Of a stretch of 64,000 nt of DNA, positions 1 to 7,227 are shown one piece after another (within the stretch, counting starts at the first letter, position 1; each line of letters opens with the position of its first letter). Location: assembly GCA_025363455.1 (NCBI GenBank), contig JANYDW010000081.1, positions 1-64,000 on the forward strand, given 5' to 3'. A program made the position numbers and the translations under genes. The DNA comes from Oleiharenicola sp. (GTDB taxonomy: Bacteria; Verrucomicrobiota; Verrucomicrobiia; Opitutales; Opitutaceae). The notes under the pieces were generated by a model, which saw nothing but the letters and a program-made list of their open reading frames with translations, was not told the origin of the DNA and ran no database searches.

Positions 1-241
1 GGCGGTGCTGTATGTCTTCCGGCCTGACCTCATTGGCGGTGAGTCGATGTGTGCGGCATCTAAGCGCCTCGGCTGTACCCGGATTTATGTGCGGGACTTG
101 GTTGTGCAACTGGAGGATGCATTCCCGGCTTTTGTTCGCCGAGTATCTAAGCATGGCATTTACACGGATGAGCTGCGTAATGAGAGAGTACGAGCTGCCC
201 GTGCGCAGCATGCCAAACGGCGTGAAATTCACAGCGCATGA
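1..241 (+). CDS. Partial hypothetical protein, C-terminal part
   Basis: The frame is open to the left edge of the window, so this is probably the 3' end of a longer gene; a GTG at 5 is the first possible internal start. About 80 residues are visible. They are basic, with a helical stretch that could be a helix-turn-helix (MCAASKRLGCTRIYVRDLV) and a charged tail rich in Arg and Lys. I do not recognise the family. Its TGA overlaps the ATG of the next gene (ATGA at 238-241), which suggests translational coupling. Its setting beside tandem hairpins and a dif-like site suggests a phage or plasmid-type gene, but that is inference. Confidence 0.5.
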   Translation, partial: AVLYVFRPDLIGGESMCAASKRLGCTRIYVRDLVVQLEDAFPAFVRRVSKHGIYTDELRNERVRAARAQHAKRREIHSA

Positions 242-498
242 AAATATTCGTCTACCTGGAGCAAGGTCAGGGTGATGTAGACGGGCCGTTTGCGTCGTTG
301 CCTTCCGCTTTTATGTCTAGGCTCTGGCATGAGCCTCGAGCGTGCATCTGGCGGGAACGGTATGAGCCTGGCAAGGGTTGGCGTTACGAGAACGCGATAC
401 GTCACGCTTCTGGATGGGTTGTCACGTCGTCAGCGCTTCGGCCCCTCGAGCTGGTTCGCCCGGCAACGCTGGATGAATTTTTCGAGCGTAAAAAATGA
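238..498 (+). CDS. Small hypothetical protein of the dif-linked element
   Basis: This is an 86-residue ORF coupled to the preceding gene by an ATGA overlap. The product is soluble, with no membrane segment or signal peptide, several Trp residues (RLWHEP, CIWRERYEPGKGWRYE) and a charged end (EFFERKK). I do not recognise it. It ends just before the four-hairpin region, so it would be the last gene of a short rightward operon. Codon choice looks less GC-biased than in the chromosomal genes further right. It could be a phage accessory protein. An overlapping ORF in another frame at 290-562 was judged a shadow because it runs into the hairpins. Confidence 0.5.
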   Translation: MKIFVYLEQGQGDVDGPFASLPSAFMSRLWHEPRACIWRERYEPGKGWRYENAIRHASGWVVTSSALRPLELVRPATLDEFFERKK

Positions 499-518
499 CG
501 CAGAGTGGTGGCTAAAAT

Positions 519-621
519 CCCGGTTTTGGGACCGGGGGCTGGGGCGAAGTGAGCCCCAGTGAGCCAGGACACGGAAGTGCCTGGCGTGGTAATCCCGGTT
601 GTTTGGGCCAGGAGCTGGCCC
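519..621. other. Four tandem hairpins, possible ssDNA origin or packaging region
   Basis: Four perfect inverted repeats follow one another in an otherwise gene-free stretch. They are CCCGGT/ACCGGG (519-536), CTGGGGC/GCCCCAG (539-559), GCCAGG/CCTGGC (563-585) and GGGCCAG/CTGGCCC (605-621). The decamer AATCCCGGTT is also repeated exactly at 516-525 and 591-600, each time followed by a TTTGGG run. Filamentous phages and other rolling-circle replicons carry such hairpin arrays in their intergenic region. The function here is inferred. No integron integrase or attC core site is seen. Confidence 0.55.
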
Positions 622-698
622 AGGCGAGAAGATCTACGGGGCCGGGCGGCTTATCCATGCCCTTGCGCTCGCCATCCTCTCAACAGCGGTATTTTCGG

Positions 699-932
699 TT
701 ATGCGTGCTTGGTCTTCTTACGTGCTCGTAGCGTGTGATCGCCGGTTTGGTCTATCACTTCACGAAGGTGAGCTTCCTCGGCTGTGACGGGAGGACAGCC
801 ATCAGCAAACCACATACGGGCTATTAAGGCGAGGTACTCACTCTTGCTCACCTGGAGGTACGTGCCGTGCTCTACTAGTTTATTTACGACATGAGAGGGC
901 AGCTTCGCGTTGATCTGTGACTTCTGGGCCAT
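699..932 (-). CDS. Ribbon-helix-helix-like small regulator
   Basis: The 77-residue product begins with a short basic strand (SQINAKLP), followed by two predicted helices (SHVVNKLVEHGTYLQ and SKSEYLALIARMWF). That is the layout of an Arc/CopG-type ribbon-helix-helix DNA-binding domain, and a basic tail follows. It is transcribed divergently from the gene at 1000, with only 67 bp between them. In that gap three 10-bp repeats provide an obvious candidate operator. The pair resembles the divergent repressor switches of small phages and plasmids. The family assignment comes from secondary-structure reading and is not certain. Confidence 0.5.
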   Translation of the reverse strand: MAQKSQINAKLPSHVVNKLVEHGTYLQVSKSEYLALIARMWFADGCPPVTAEEAHLREVIDQTGDHTLRARKKTKHA

Positions 933-970
933 GGCTAAAGCACGGACATAAGACTGAGCTTGTAAAGCGG

Positions 971-1000
971 CTACTATACGCTACCGAATACTACCCGATA
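971..1000. promoter_or_regulatory. Three 10-bp direct repeats, likely operator
   Basis: Three consecutive decamers begin with CTAC at 971, 981 and 991 (CTACTATACG, CTACCGAATA, CTACCCGATA). The spacing is one helical turn, and the last decamer runs into the ATG at 1000. Ribbon-helix-helix proteins often bind such arrays cooperatively, so these fit as an operator or iteron for one of the two flanking regulators. No clear -35/-10 pair could be assigned. Confidence 0.45.
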
Positions 1001-1275
1001 TGGACCACTCAAAACTAGGCCGGATTCATCAGCTTAAAGTGCGCGTAAACCGCGCGGAATATCTGTCTCTACTGGCGATCGCAGAGCGGTTCAACCTCGG
1101 GCGTAACGGCTCGACAGCGTGCGCGGCGGCTGCCCTGGCTACGTCTGCTTTTGCTAGGGTCCGCGGTGCCTGTATCCCCGAGGCTTTGGAGGCACTGAAA
1201 CCGTTCCAAAAAGCTATCCAGTCTAGCTCAAAGACAGGCCGTTATGGTGTGAAGTCATCACAGGCGCAGTTATGA
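1000..1275 (+). CDS. Ribbon-helix-helix-like small protein next to dif
   Basis: The 91-residue product has a strand (HQLKVRVN), helix A (RAEYLSLLAIAERFN), a short turn and an Ala-rich helix B. This again matches a ribbon-helix-helix layout. It is divergent from the similar gene at 699-932. The gene ends only 3 bp before the dif-like site and would be the rightmost gene of the putative integrated element. Its role (repressor, partition or copy control, or directionality factor) cannot be told from the sequence. Confidence 0.5.
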   Translation: MDHSKLGRIHQLKVRVNRAEYLSLLAIAERFNLGRNGSTACAAAALATSAFARVRGACIPEALEALKPFQKAIQSSSKTGRYGVKSSQAQL

Positions 1276-1277
1276 CA

Positions 1278-1305
1278 TCCTCGCACAATATACATTATGT
1301 CTAAT
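1278..1305 (+). other. dif: dif-like XerC/XerD recombination site
   Basis: Compared from memory with the Escherichia coli dif site, the right 11-bp arm TTATGTCTAAT (1295-1305) matches the XerD arm at 9 of 11 positions. The 6-bp centre is TATACA. The left arm (1278-1288) matches the XerC arm at 7 of 11, including its inner CGCA and the final AA. The outer half of the XerC arm is the variable part between phyla. The site lies between phage-like genes and the 3' end of oleB. It could be the chromosomal dif itself or one of two copies flanking an element integrated by host XerC/XerD. A xerC-type gene lies at 47268-48212. Confidence 0.65.
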
Positions 1306-1330
1306 ATACTATATTCTGATTATACACTAC

Positions 1331-2209
1331 TTACGCAATGATGTGACGTTCAATGGCTCCCACTGCGTCGGTCTGGGCGTCTTCCAAAAGATAGTGACCT
1401 GCCGCAGCCAGATAGTCGGCGTCGGCATTCGGCAGCAGTCCCTTCCAGCGCTCGAAATAATGCCGGTTGAAACAAAAATCCTGCCCACCCCAAATAATCC
1501 GGACAGGTCGTTCGCGCAGCAGAGGCAATGCGGTTTCGATCTTGGCCAGCGCGATGTCATTGGGTGCCCCTAGCCCTTTGGGGATGTCCCGCACGAACCG
1601 GTGCGTGGCGATACGGTTAGCCCAGGAATCATAGGGAAACAGGAATCCACGCTTAACCGCGTCCGGCAGCGGTTTGGTCACCGCCATCCAGGTGGCCGGC
1701 CAGGCAAACCCGTTAAAGCCGCGCACGGCCAGTTCCCCGATCACCGGGACTCGGCAGAACCGAATCCGCCACGGAATCACCGTGTCGGCAAAGGCCGCGG
1801 TATTGAGGATGACAACCTTCCCGAGCTTCTCGTGGCGCGGCAGCATCGTCCCCAGCCCGATCGGACCGCCCCAGTCGTGCACGATCAGATGAATCTTCCG
1901 CAGGTTCAATGAATCGATCAGGCGGCCCAGGTTCTCGACGTGGTTGCCGAGTGTATAGTCAAAGTCCTGCGGTTTGTCGGACAACCCGCAGCCCAGATGG
2001 TCCGGGACGATACACCGGATGCGGCCGCGCAACGCCAGCACGACGTTGCGGTAGAAAAACGACCACGTGGGGTTCCCGTGGACCATGAGCACGGCCTCGT
2101 CGCCCACGCCCTCATCCAGGTAGCTCATCTCACCTGCCCCGGTGGCGAAACGTTTCGGTTCGAATGGATACAGCTCACGCAGCCAAGGAGGTAAGTTCAC
2201 CGAATTCAT
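1331..2209 (-). CDS. oleB: OleB-type alpha/beta hydrolase (beta-lactone decarboxylase)
   Basis: The 292-residue product has the haloalkane-dehalogenase fold. It shows HGNPTW at 44-49 (oxyanion/Asn motif), the nucleophile Asp112 in HDWGG, and the catalytic His272 in AAGHYLLED. OleB proteins of this family remove CO2 from beta-lactones in head-to-head hydrocarbon synthesis, and the oleA immediately upstream supports that role. The ATG at 2209 is preferred because a purine-rich GGGAGGGAGAG precedes it. The longer open frame to 2281 only reads through a palindromic repeat. It is the last gene of the lipid operon, ending 25 bp from the dif-like site. A general dehalogenase or epoxide-hydrolase function remains possible. 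Confidence 0.8.
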   Translation of the reverse strand: MNSVNLPPWLRELYPFEPKRFATGAGEMSYLDEGVGDEAVLMVHGNPTWSFFYRNVVLALRGRIRCIVPDHLGCGLSDKPQDFDYTLGNHVENLGRLIDSLNLRKIHLIVHDWGGPIGLGTMLPRHEKLGKVVILNTAAFADTVIPWRIRFCRVPVIGELAVRGFNGFAWPATWMAVTKPLPDAVKRGFLFPYDSWANRIATHRFVRDIPKGLGAPNDIALAKIETALPLLRERPVRIIWGGQDFCFNRHYFERWKGLLPNADADYLAAAGHYLLEDAQTDAVGAIERHIIA

Positions 2210-2228
2210 GACACTACTCTCCCTCCCT

Positions 2229-2308
2229 TCATCCTGAGTACAGCGAAGGATCCAAGCCGTAACGACGATTTGTCCGACCACTTGGATCCTTCGCTACGCT
2301 CAGGATGA
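2229..2308. repeat. Palindromic repeat between oleA and oleB
   Basis: Two arms of 28 bp (2229-2256 and 2281-2308) are inverted copies that begin TCATCCTGAG and contain CGAAGGATCC. A short spacer separates them. The element fills the oleA-oleB gap and could form a strong hairpin that tunes expression of oleB. Only one copy was seen in this window. Confidence 0.8.
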
Positions 2309-2339
2309 CGGAATGGGGAAATTTCTTTGGTCATCGATG

Positions 2340-3377
2340 TCACCATTCGATGGCCAGCATGAGGCTGTTCAACCCGCTGCCGATGCCCAGCAGCGCCACC
2401 TTCTGGCCGGTGCGCAACTCACCCTGCTCGCCCGCGACGGCCAGCGTGGCTGGCAAGGCCGCCGAGCCCGTGTTGCCGAGCCAGTCCACTGTGGCGAAAT
2501 CCTTGGCCGGATCCAGGGCCAGCGTCTCGTAGAGCTTGCGGCGGTGCGCGGTGCCCACCTGGTGCGTGATCACGCGGTCCGGCGTGGACGTGTTCCAGCC
2601 ACTCTCCGCCGTAAACTTCGCCCAAGTTGCCTTCGCCACGTCCATGCCGGCGATGAGCAAAAGCTCGGAATCGGTCTCCATGACCAAAGAGTCGCCTGCA
2701 CTGTCACCCTGGCAGAGTTCACTGTGCCTGGTCTCCGCGTGGACGCTGCCACCAAGGAGCCGATGCTTCGGTGCCCCGGCCGGCAGCAGATCCTCATGGC
2801 ACACCACCGCGGCCACCGCGGCCGAGCCAATGGTGAGATTGGCAAAGAACGGCTTGATGCCATTCCGGTCCAGCGGCGCCTGCAACAGGTGCTGGATGGT
2901 CTGCTCCACCAGCGGTCGCCCGTTCTCGCCCGAGACAACCATCCCGCACTTGATCTGTCCCGAGTCGATCATCGCGGCCAAGGTCACCAGCCCGTTCAGG
3001 AAGCCCAGGCAGGCGTTGGAGAGGTCGAAAATCTGGCAGTTGGGCCCCAGTCCAATCTTGTGATGCGCGAATGACGCCGTCGCGGGTTCAAGCATGTCGC
3101 GACACACCGCCGAATGAATCAGAACCTCTATCTGGCCCGGTTTGAAGACGGAGCGCGCCAGCACGTTCTTCCCCGCCGCGGCACTGGCATCCGACGGTTT
3201 GGTTCCCGCCGGCCACATGCGACGCTCGCGAATACCCGTCATCAGTTCCAGGCGGCCTGCGGGCAGCTTGAGCCGGTCATACAGCGGCTTCAGTCGCTCC
3301 TCGATCGCTGCCGAGGTCCATTTCTCGTCCGGCAACGCTGTGGCGATCGACTCGATGCAGGCGCGGGAGAATTTCAT
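2340..3377 (-). CDS. oleA: OleA-type thiolase (acyl-CoA/ACP head-to-head condensation)
   Basis: The 345-residue product is a FabH-like thiolase with the triad Cys123 (SNACLGF), His272 (THQVG) and Asn302 (GNTGSA). Glu97 in RDMLEPATAS matches the general base that sets OleA apart from FabH, and the C-terminal ALLGIGSGLN motif is typical of OleA. OleA condenses two long acyl thioesters to a beta-keto acid, the first step to long-chain olefins or ketones. Unlike known oleABCD loci, the gene here follows FabI- and FabZ-like genes and an ACP. The acyl donors may therefore be made by the same operon, which is an inference. Confidence 0.88.
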   Translation of the reverse strand: MKFSRACIESIATALPDEKWTSAAIEERLKPLYDRLKLPAGRLELMTGIRERRMWPAGTKPSDASAAAGKNVLARSVFKPGQIEVLIHSAVCRDMLEPATASFAHHKIGLGPNCQIFDLSNACLGFLNGLVTLAAMIDSGQIKCGMVVSGENGRPLVEQTIQHLLQAPLDRNGIKPFFANLTIGSAAVAAVVCHEDLLPAGAPKHRLLGGSVHAETRHSELCQGDSAGDSLVMETDSELLLIAGMDVAKATWAKFTAESGWNTSTPDRVITHQVGTAHRRKLYETLALDPAKDFATVDWLGNTGSAALPATLAVAGEQGELRTGQKVALLGIGSGLNSLMLAIEW

Positions 3378-3406
3378 CTGGTGAGTTTGGATTGGCCGGG
3401 GAACTT

Positions 3407-3460
3407 GTGGGAGCGAGCTTGCTCGCGACTGGTTCGTATCGCGAGCAAGCTCGCTCCCAC
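3407..3460. repeat. REP-like palindrome between the FabI-like gene and oleA
   Basis: Inverted arms of 22 bp (3407-3428 and 3439-3460) begin GTGGGAGCGAGCTTGCTCGC, with a 10-bp spacer. Each arm is itself a small hairpin (GCGAGCTTGCTCGC), as in paired REP elements. The element fills the gap between the two genes. Confidence 0.8.
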
Positions 3461-3471
3461 GGGAGAAACAG

Positions 3472-4293
3472 TCACGGTTTGGGCACTTCTGGTCGCATGG
3501 CCAGCCGGATGATTTCCTTGTCGAAATAATTGCTGCCCAGGCCGGCGTCCACCACCAGCGAGGTGCCGTTCAGGCCGCTGCTGCGCTCGCTAAGCAGAAA
3601 CGCCGCGACATTGGCCACTTCCTGCGTATCGAGGTTGCGTTTCCGGAAGGTCAGCTTCTCGGCGTAAAGGTAGCTTTCGAGGTAGCCCGGGATGCCGGCC
3701 GAGGCACTGGTCTTGAGCGGGCCCGAGCCGAGCACGTTGAACCTCACCTCGCTGCCGGCGCTGAAGGATTTGGCCAGGAAACGCGCGCACGACTCAAGCG
3801 CAGCTTTGATTGGTCCCATATAGCCGTAGTTGTCCGGTGTCACCAGCAACGACGAGATGCCAATCGTGACCACCGAGGCATTCTTCGCGAGGTGCGGCTT
3901 GAAGGCTTGCGCCAGTTCCACGAGGGAAAACGCCGAGATTGACGTCGCCTGCAGGAAATCCTTTCGCTTGGTCTCGGCGAAGGTCTTGAAGCCTTCGCTG
4001 TAGTTCGCAAATGCCACCGAATGCACGAGGCCATGCAGCGGCGCGAAACCGGCCTGCCCCACCTCGGCCGCCAGTCGCTCGCACGCGCCCTCCTCCTCAA
4101 CGTCACAGATATAAACCGACTTGCCGGCCAGCTGGCTCTCGAGGGTTTTCTTCCGCGCCTCGGACCGGACGGCATAGACGACGCGTGCGCCCTGCTCCTC
4201 CAGCGTTCGCGCGATGAACCACGCGACGCTCTTCTTGTTCGCTACGCCCTGCACGAGGAAGGTTTTGCCGGAGAAGTTGAGGAAATCACTCAT
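3472..4293 (-). CDS. FabI-like enoyl-ACP reductase
   Basis: The 273-residue short-chain dehydrogenase has the FabI cofactor signature GVANKKSVAW at 16-25 and Tyr156/Lys163 (YGYMGPIK) at the same numbering as E. coli FabI. It would reduce enoyl-ACP with NAD(P)H in chain elongation. One oddity is that the other FabI tyrosine, Tyr146 in E. coli, is Ile here. The enzyme is therefore divergent and may be specialised for this operon rather than being the housekeeping FabI. The ATG at 4293 overlaps the stop of the dehydratase gene (ATGA). The extra N-terminal frame up to 4572 is an overlap artefact. Confidence 0.82.
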   Translation of the reverse strand: MSDFLNFSGKTFLVQGVANKKSVAWFIARTLEEQGARVVYAVRSEARKKTLESQLAGKSVYICDVEEEGACERLAAEVGQAGFAPLHGLVHSVAFANYSEGFKTFAETKRKDFLQATSISAFSLVELAQAFKPHLAKNASVVTIGISSLLVTPDNYGYMGPIKAALESCARFLAKSFSAGSEVRFNVLGSGPLKTSASAGIPGYLESYLYAEKLTFRKRNLDTQEVANVAAFLLSERSSGLNGTSLVVDAGLGSNYFDKEIIRLAMRPEVPKP

Positions 4294-4739
4294 GGGGTTG
4301 TGACCTGTCCTTCCGGTGTTTTCCAGGCGACGGCGAACTCCACGGTCAACACACGCTTGTCGCCGCTTTTGATCGAGCCGCTCATCATATGGAACCCGCT
4401 CAGCGTCTCCTTGCGCTTCACCTCGATGAGCGTGGTCTCCCCGGGATAGACGGGGTTGCGGAAGCGCACGTCGCCGATCTTGGCTAGTAGCGGTACCCCG
4501 CCCTGCCCTCCGCCCGCCGCGGTCATGATTCTGGCCATCAGCAGCGCCCCCGTCTGGAAGACCGATTCGCACAGCAGTACGCCGGGCGTGATCGGCGCCC
4601 CCGGATAGTGCCCTTTGTAGAAATCCTCCTCGGCGCGCCAGGTGCGGCGGGCCGTGAGGGTCTCGCCTTCGTGGGAGACGATTTCGTCCACGAAGAGAAA
4701 GGGCGGACGGTGAGGGATAAGTTTTTCGACTTCGGTCAT
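4290..4739 (-). CDS. FabZ-like 3-hydroxyacyl-ACP dehydratase
   Basis: The 149-residue hot-dog protein opens with IPHRPPFLFVDEI, the FabZ N-terminal signature. Its active-site helix has His44 in HYPGAPITPGV and Glu58 in LCES. It would dehydrate 3-hydroxyacyl-ACP to enoyl-ACP. An in-frame ATG at 4751 is an alternative start; neither start has a clear ribosome binding site. The stop overlaps the FabI-like start. The pair gives the operon its own dehydration and reduction steps, while no ketoreductase (FabG) is seen nearby. Confidence 0.85.
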   Translation of the reverse strand: MTEVEKLIPHRPPFLFVDEIVSHEGETLTARRTWRAEEDFYKGHYPGAPITPGVLLCESVFQTGALLMARIMTAAGGGQGGVPLLAKIGDVRFRNPVYPGETTLIEVKRKETLSGFHMMSGSIKSGDKRVLTVEFAVAWKTPEGQVTTP

Positions 4740-4842
4740 GAGCAGATGCAAAAGGCAGTTTGCCCGCGAATTGACGCGAATTTGCCGAATGGTGGGTTCG
4801 CCCTGCTTTGTGGGGTTCGGCTATTTGCGTACATTGGCGTGA

Positions 4843-6303
4843 TTAGCGGGTGGTTTCCGCCGGTTCGGTAGTGGCACGCTTGCGGGCGGTGATGAACTTG
4901 TCGACTTGGTTGGCGACAATCACGCCATAATTGATGGTGCCGAGCCAGCCGGACATGATGATGCCGACGGAACCGGCGTGGTAGAGTCCGGGCAGCTGGT
5001 TGGGCAGATCCATCGAGACCTTCAGGCCCTCGAACTTCGTGCCGAACGACGTTCCGTTCCAGTGCTTGGTATAGTGCTCGATCGTCCGCGGGGTAGCGGC
5101 CTCCATCCAGTCGATCTTGGCCCGTACCCCGGGAATGTGTTTTTCCAGCGAAGCAATGGATTCGTCGATCAGACGCTGCTTCTCGATGGCATACTGCTCG
5201 TCGCTGAGCGCCTGCCACTCGTCGTAGCGGGCATTGATCGACACCACCACGGTGTACCGGTCCGTGCCTGGCCGGGTGTCGGGATAATACATCGAGAACG
5301 TCCGGCTCGTGGTGTGCAGGTCGACCAGCTTGTCACTCGAGAATGTCGGTTCATCGGACGTAAACACCAGGTCGCCGATGTGCGGCAGGGTCTCCCCTTT
5401 CCGGATGCCGAGATAAACCTGGCAAGAGCTGCTGTTGACCCGCACGGCCTTGGTCTGGGCGACAAACTCCGGCGTGAAGTTCTCCTCGCCGCCGAGCCGC
5501 AGCACCGTGTTCTTGATGTTGGAATTGGACAGGACGGCATCGCAGCGGATGGTCTTCCCGTTGGCCACGACGCCCACGACCTGCTTCCGTCCGTCGCGCT
5601 CCGCGGTCAGAACGCGCTCGACCAGCACATGCTTTCGCAGTTCGACGCCGTTCTTCTTCATTTCTCCGGCCATTTTCTTCACCAGCACGTCCGTGCCGCC
5701 CCGGAAGGTGTACACGCCCTTGCTCATGAAGTTGGAGAATACGATACCGAACGTGATCGCCGGATCGTCCAGCGTGGAGCCGTTCGCATAGGCGATGGGT
5801 TCCATCAGCAGGCGCTGCACGTCGTCCCGCCCCGGGAAATACCGCTCAAACATCTGTCCGGTGGTCTCCGGGTTGTTGTCGTAGAAATTCATCGCCCGCA
5901 GGTCGGTGAAAAACCGCTCGACCGCTTCCGCTGCCACGTTGAATTTTTCGACCAGCAGGCGCGTGAAGTCCTCCCGGTCGAAGGTGGTGTCGATTGAGAA
6001 TTGCGGATTGATGAACCGCACGCCCTTCAGCTGCACAATCGAATCGGCGATGTCCTGGCTCCAGTATTTGCGCACCGACTTGATCATGCCAATCGGGAAG
6101 CCGTGCAGCGAAATGTCGAAGATGTGGCCACCCTTGCGCGTGAACCACGTGGCCAGTCCGCCCAGCTGGTAGTGGTGCTCCAGCAGCAGGACCTTGTGCC
6201 CGCACTTCGCGAGCACATTGGCACCGGTCAAGCCGCCGAGTCCGCTGCCGATGACCACCACGTCGTAGTGATCATCGATGTCTTTGAGCCAATCGTAAGC
6301 CAT
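4843..6303 (-). CDS. CrtI-like FAD-dependent oxidoreductase, copy 2
   Basis: The 486-residue product belongs to the phytoene desaturase / retinol saturase-type family. The Rossmann motif [14 protein letters not shown] is at 16-28, a second ADP-binding region holds [16 protein letters not shown], and the C-terminal FAD motif is around [14 protein letters not shown]. These enzymes introduce, reduce or isomerise double bonds in long hydrophobic chains. Placed between ACP, FabZ-, FabI- and OleA-type genes with no carotenoid genes in view, it probably acts on an acyl chain, possibly while ACP-bound. That substrate is inferred. ATG at 6303 is chosen because [14 protein letters not shown] directly precedes the first beta strand. 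Confidence 0.8.
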   Translation of the reverse strand: MAYDWLKDIDDHYDVVVIGSGLGGLTGANVLAKCGHKVLLLEHHYQLGGLATWFTRKGGHIFDISLHGFPIGMIKSVRKYWSQDIADSIVQLKGVRFINPQFSIDTTFDREDFTRLLVEKFNVAAEAVERFFTDLRAMNFYDNNPETTGQMFERYFPGRDDVQRLLMEPIAYANGSTLDDPAITFGIVFSNFMSKGVYTFRGGTDVLVKKMAGEMKKNGVELRKHVLVERVLTAERDGRKQVVGVVANGKTIRCDAVLSNSNIKNTVLRLGGEENFTPEFVAQTKAVRVNSSSCQVYLGIRKGETLPHIGDLVFTSDEPTFSSDKLVDLHTTSRTFSMYYPDTRPGTDRYTVVVSINARYDEWQALSDEQYAIEKQRLIDESIASLEKHIPGVRAKIDWMEAATPRTIEHYTKHWNGTSFGTKFEGLKVSMDLPNQLPGLYHAGSVGIIMSGWLGTINYGVIVANQVDKFITARKRATTEPAETTR

Positions 6304-6344
6304 GAAAGGCCCACATGTGAGTGAGCCCCCGGGCAAAGCGCAAC

Positions 6345-7208
6345 TCAGAGTTTGAGTCCGCGCAGGTACTTCAGGCTGTCCGGAATGCAGACGAGCGGTG
6401 TCGGGGTTTCGTCCTCGAGGAAATAATACTTCACGCCGATGTCCTGCGCGGTCTTCAGCACGGCCGGCCAGTCGATCTGCCCGACGCCGACCGCGACATT
6501 GTCGATGGGGGCGGCGCTTCCGGTGGACAGGCCCGTGACGGCGCCCTTCCGCATATCCTTCACGTGCAGGAAGGACCAACGGGTCGGATGCTGTTTGAGC
6601 AGCTTGACCGGATCCTGCCCGGCATGAACCACCCAGAAAACATCCATCTCGAGGGTCAGATTCTCCTGCTTGGTTTCCGCGACGATGATATCAAATGCGG
6701 TCTTGCCGCCCTCGCTCGGGAACGGGACAAACTCGAAGCCATGAGTGTGCCAGCCGTAGGAAATACCTTCGGCGCGGAATGCCGCGCCCCACTTGTTGAA
6801 ATTGGCGGCCACGACGTGGGCCTGCTCGGCGCTCAAGCCTTCCTTGGGGTGCGGAATCCAGGCGGTGACGACAAATTTTGCGCCGAGCGCCTTGGCGGTC
6901 TGAATCGCGCCGGGCAGATCCTTCTCCAGCACCTCGTAACCGATATGGGCGCTGATGGCCTTGAGCCCACGCGCCTGGAGGAGCTTTGAGAAGTCCGCCG
7001 CCGACAGGTTGCCCGTGCCGGCGGTCTCCACCTCCGTGATTCCCTGTGCCTTGACCCAATCGAGCGCGCCGGGCAGGTCGGTCTTGACCTGGGCACGCAT
7101 GCTCCAGAGCTGCAGGCCGACGTGCTCATGGTAATCGACGCCCGCCAACAACGGCAGGGTCAGCAGGGCGGAAACAAGGGCGATAACGGGATAACGGGAT
7201 GTTTTCAT
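6345..7208 (-). CDS. Secreted TIM-barrel sugar isomerase-like protein
   Basis: The 287-residue product has an N-terminal signal peptide ([16 protein letters not shown]) followed by an AP-endonuclease-2 / xylose-isomerase-like barrel. Barrel markers include [27 protein letters not shown] and FLHVKDM, with the expected metal-binding His, Glu and Asp positions. Such proteins are common in Verrucomicrobia as exported sugar isomerases or epimerases. It sits in the middle of the lipid operon, between two FAD oxidoreductase genes, on the same strand and with small gaps. Whether it shares the pathway or is a passenger is unclear. Confidence 0.75.
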   Translation of the reverse strand: MKTSRYPVIALVSALLTLPLLAGVDYHEHVGLQLWSMRAQVKTDLPGALDWVKAQGITEVETAGTGNLSAADFSKLLQARGLKAISAHIGYEVLEKDLPGAIQTAKALGAKFVVTAWIPHPKEGLSAEQAHVVAANFNKWGAAFRAEGISYGWHTHGFEFVPFPSEGGKTAFDIIVAETKQENLTLEMDVFWVVHAGQDPVKLLKQHPTRWSFLHVKDMRKGAVTGLSTGSAAPIDNVAVGVGQIDWPAVLKTAQDIGVKYYFLEDETPTPLVCIPDSLKYLRGLKL

Positions 7209-7227
7209 GGGGGTAGAAGATAAATTG

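Noticed and set aside
519-621. Integron attC sites or a CRISPR array
   Set aside because: The hairpins differ in sequence, there is no integrase or Cas gene, and there are no regularly spaced identical repeats with unique spacers anywhere in the window.
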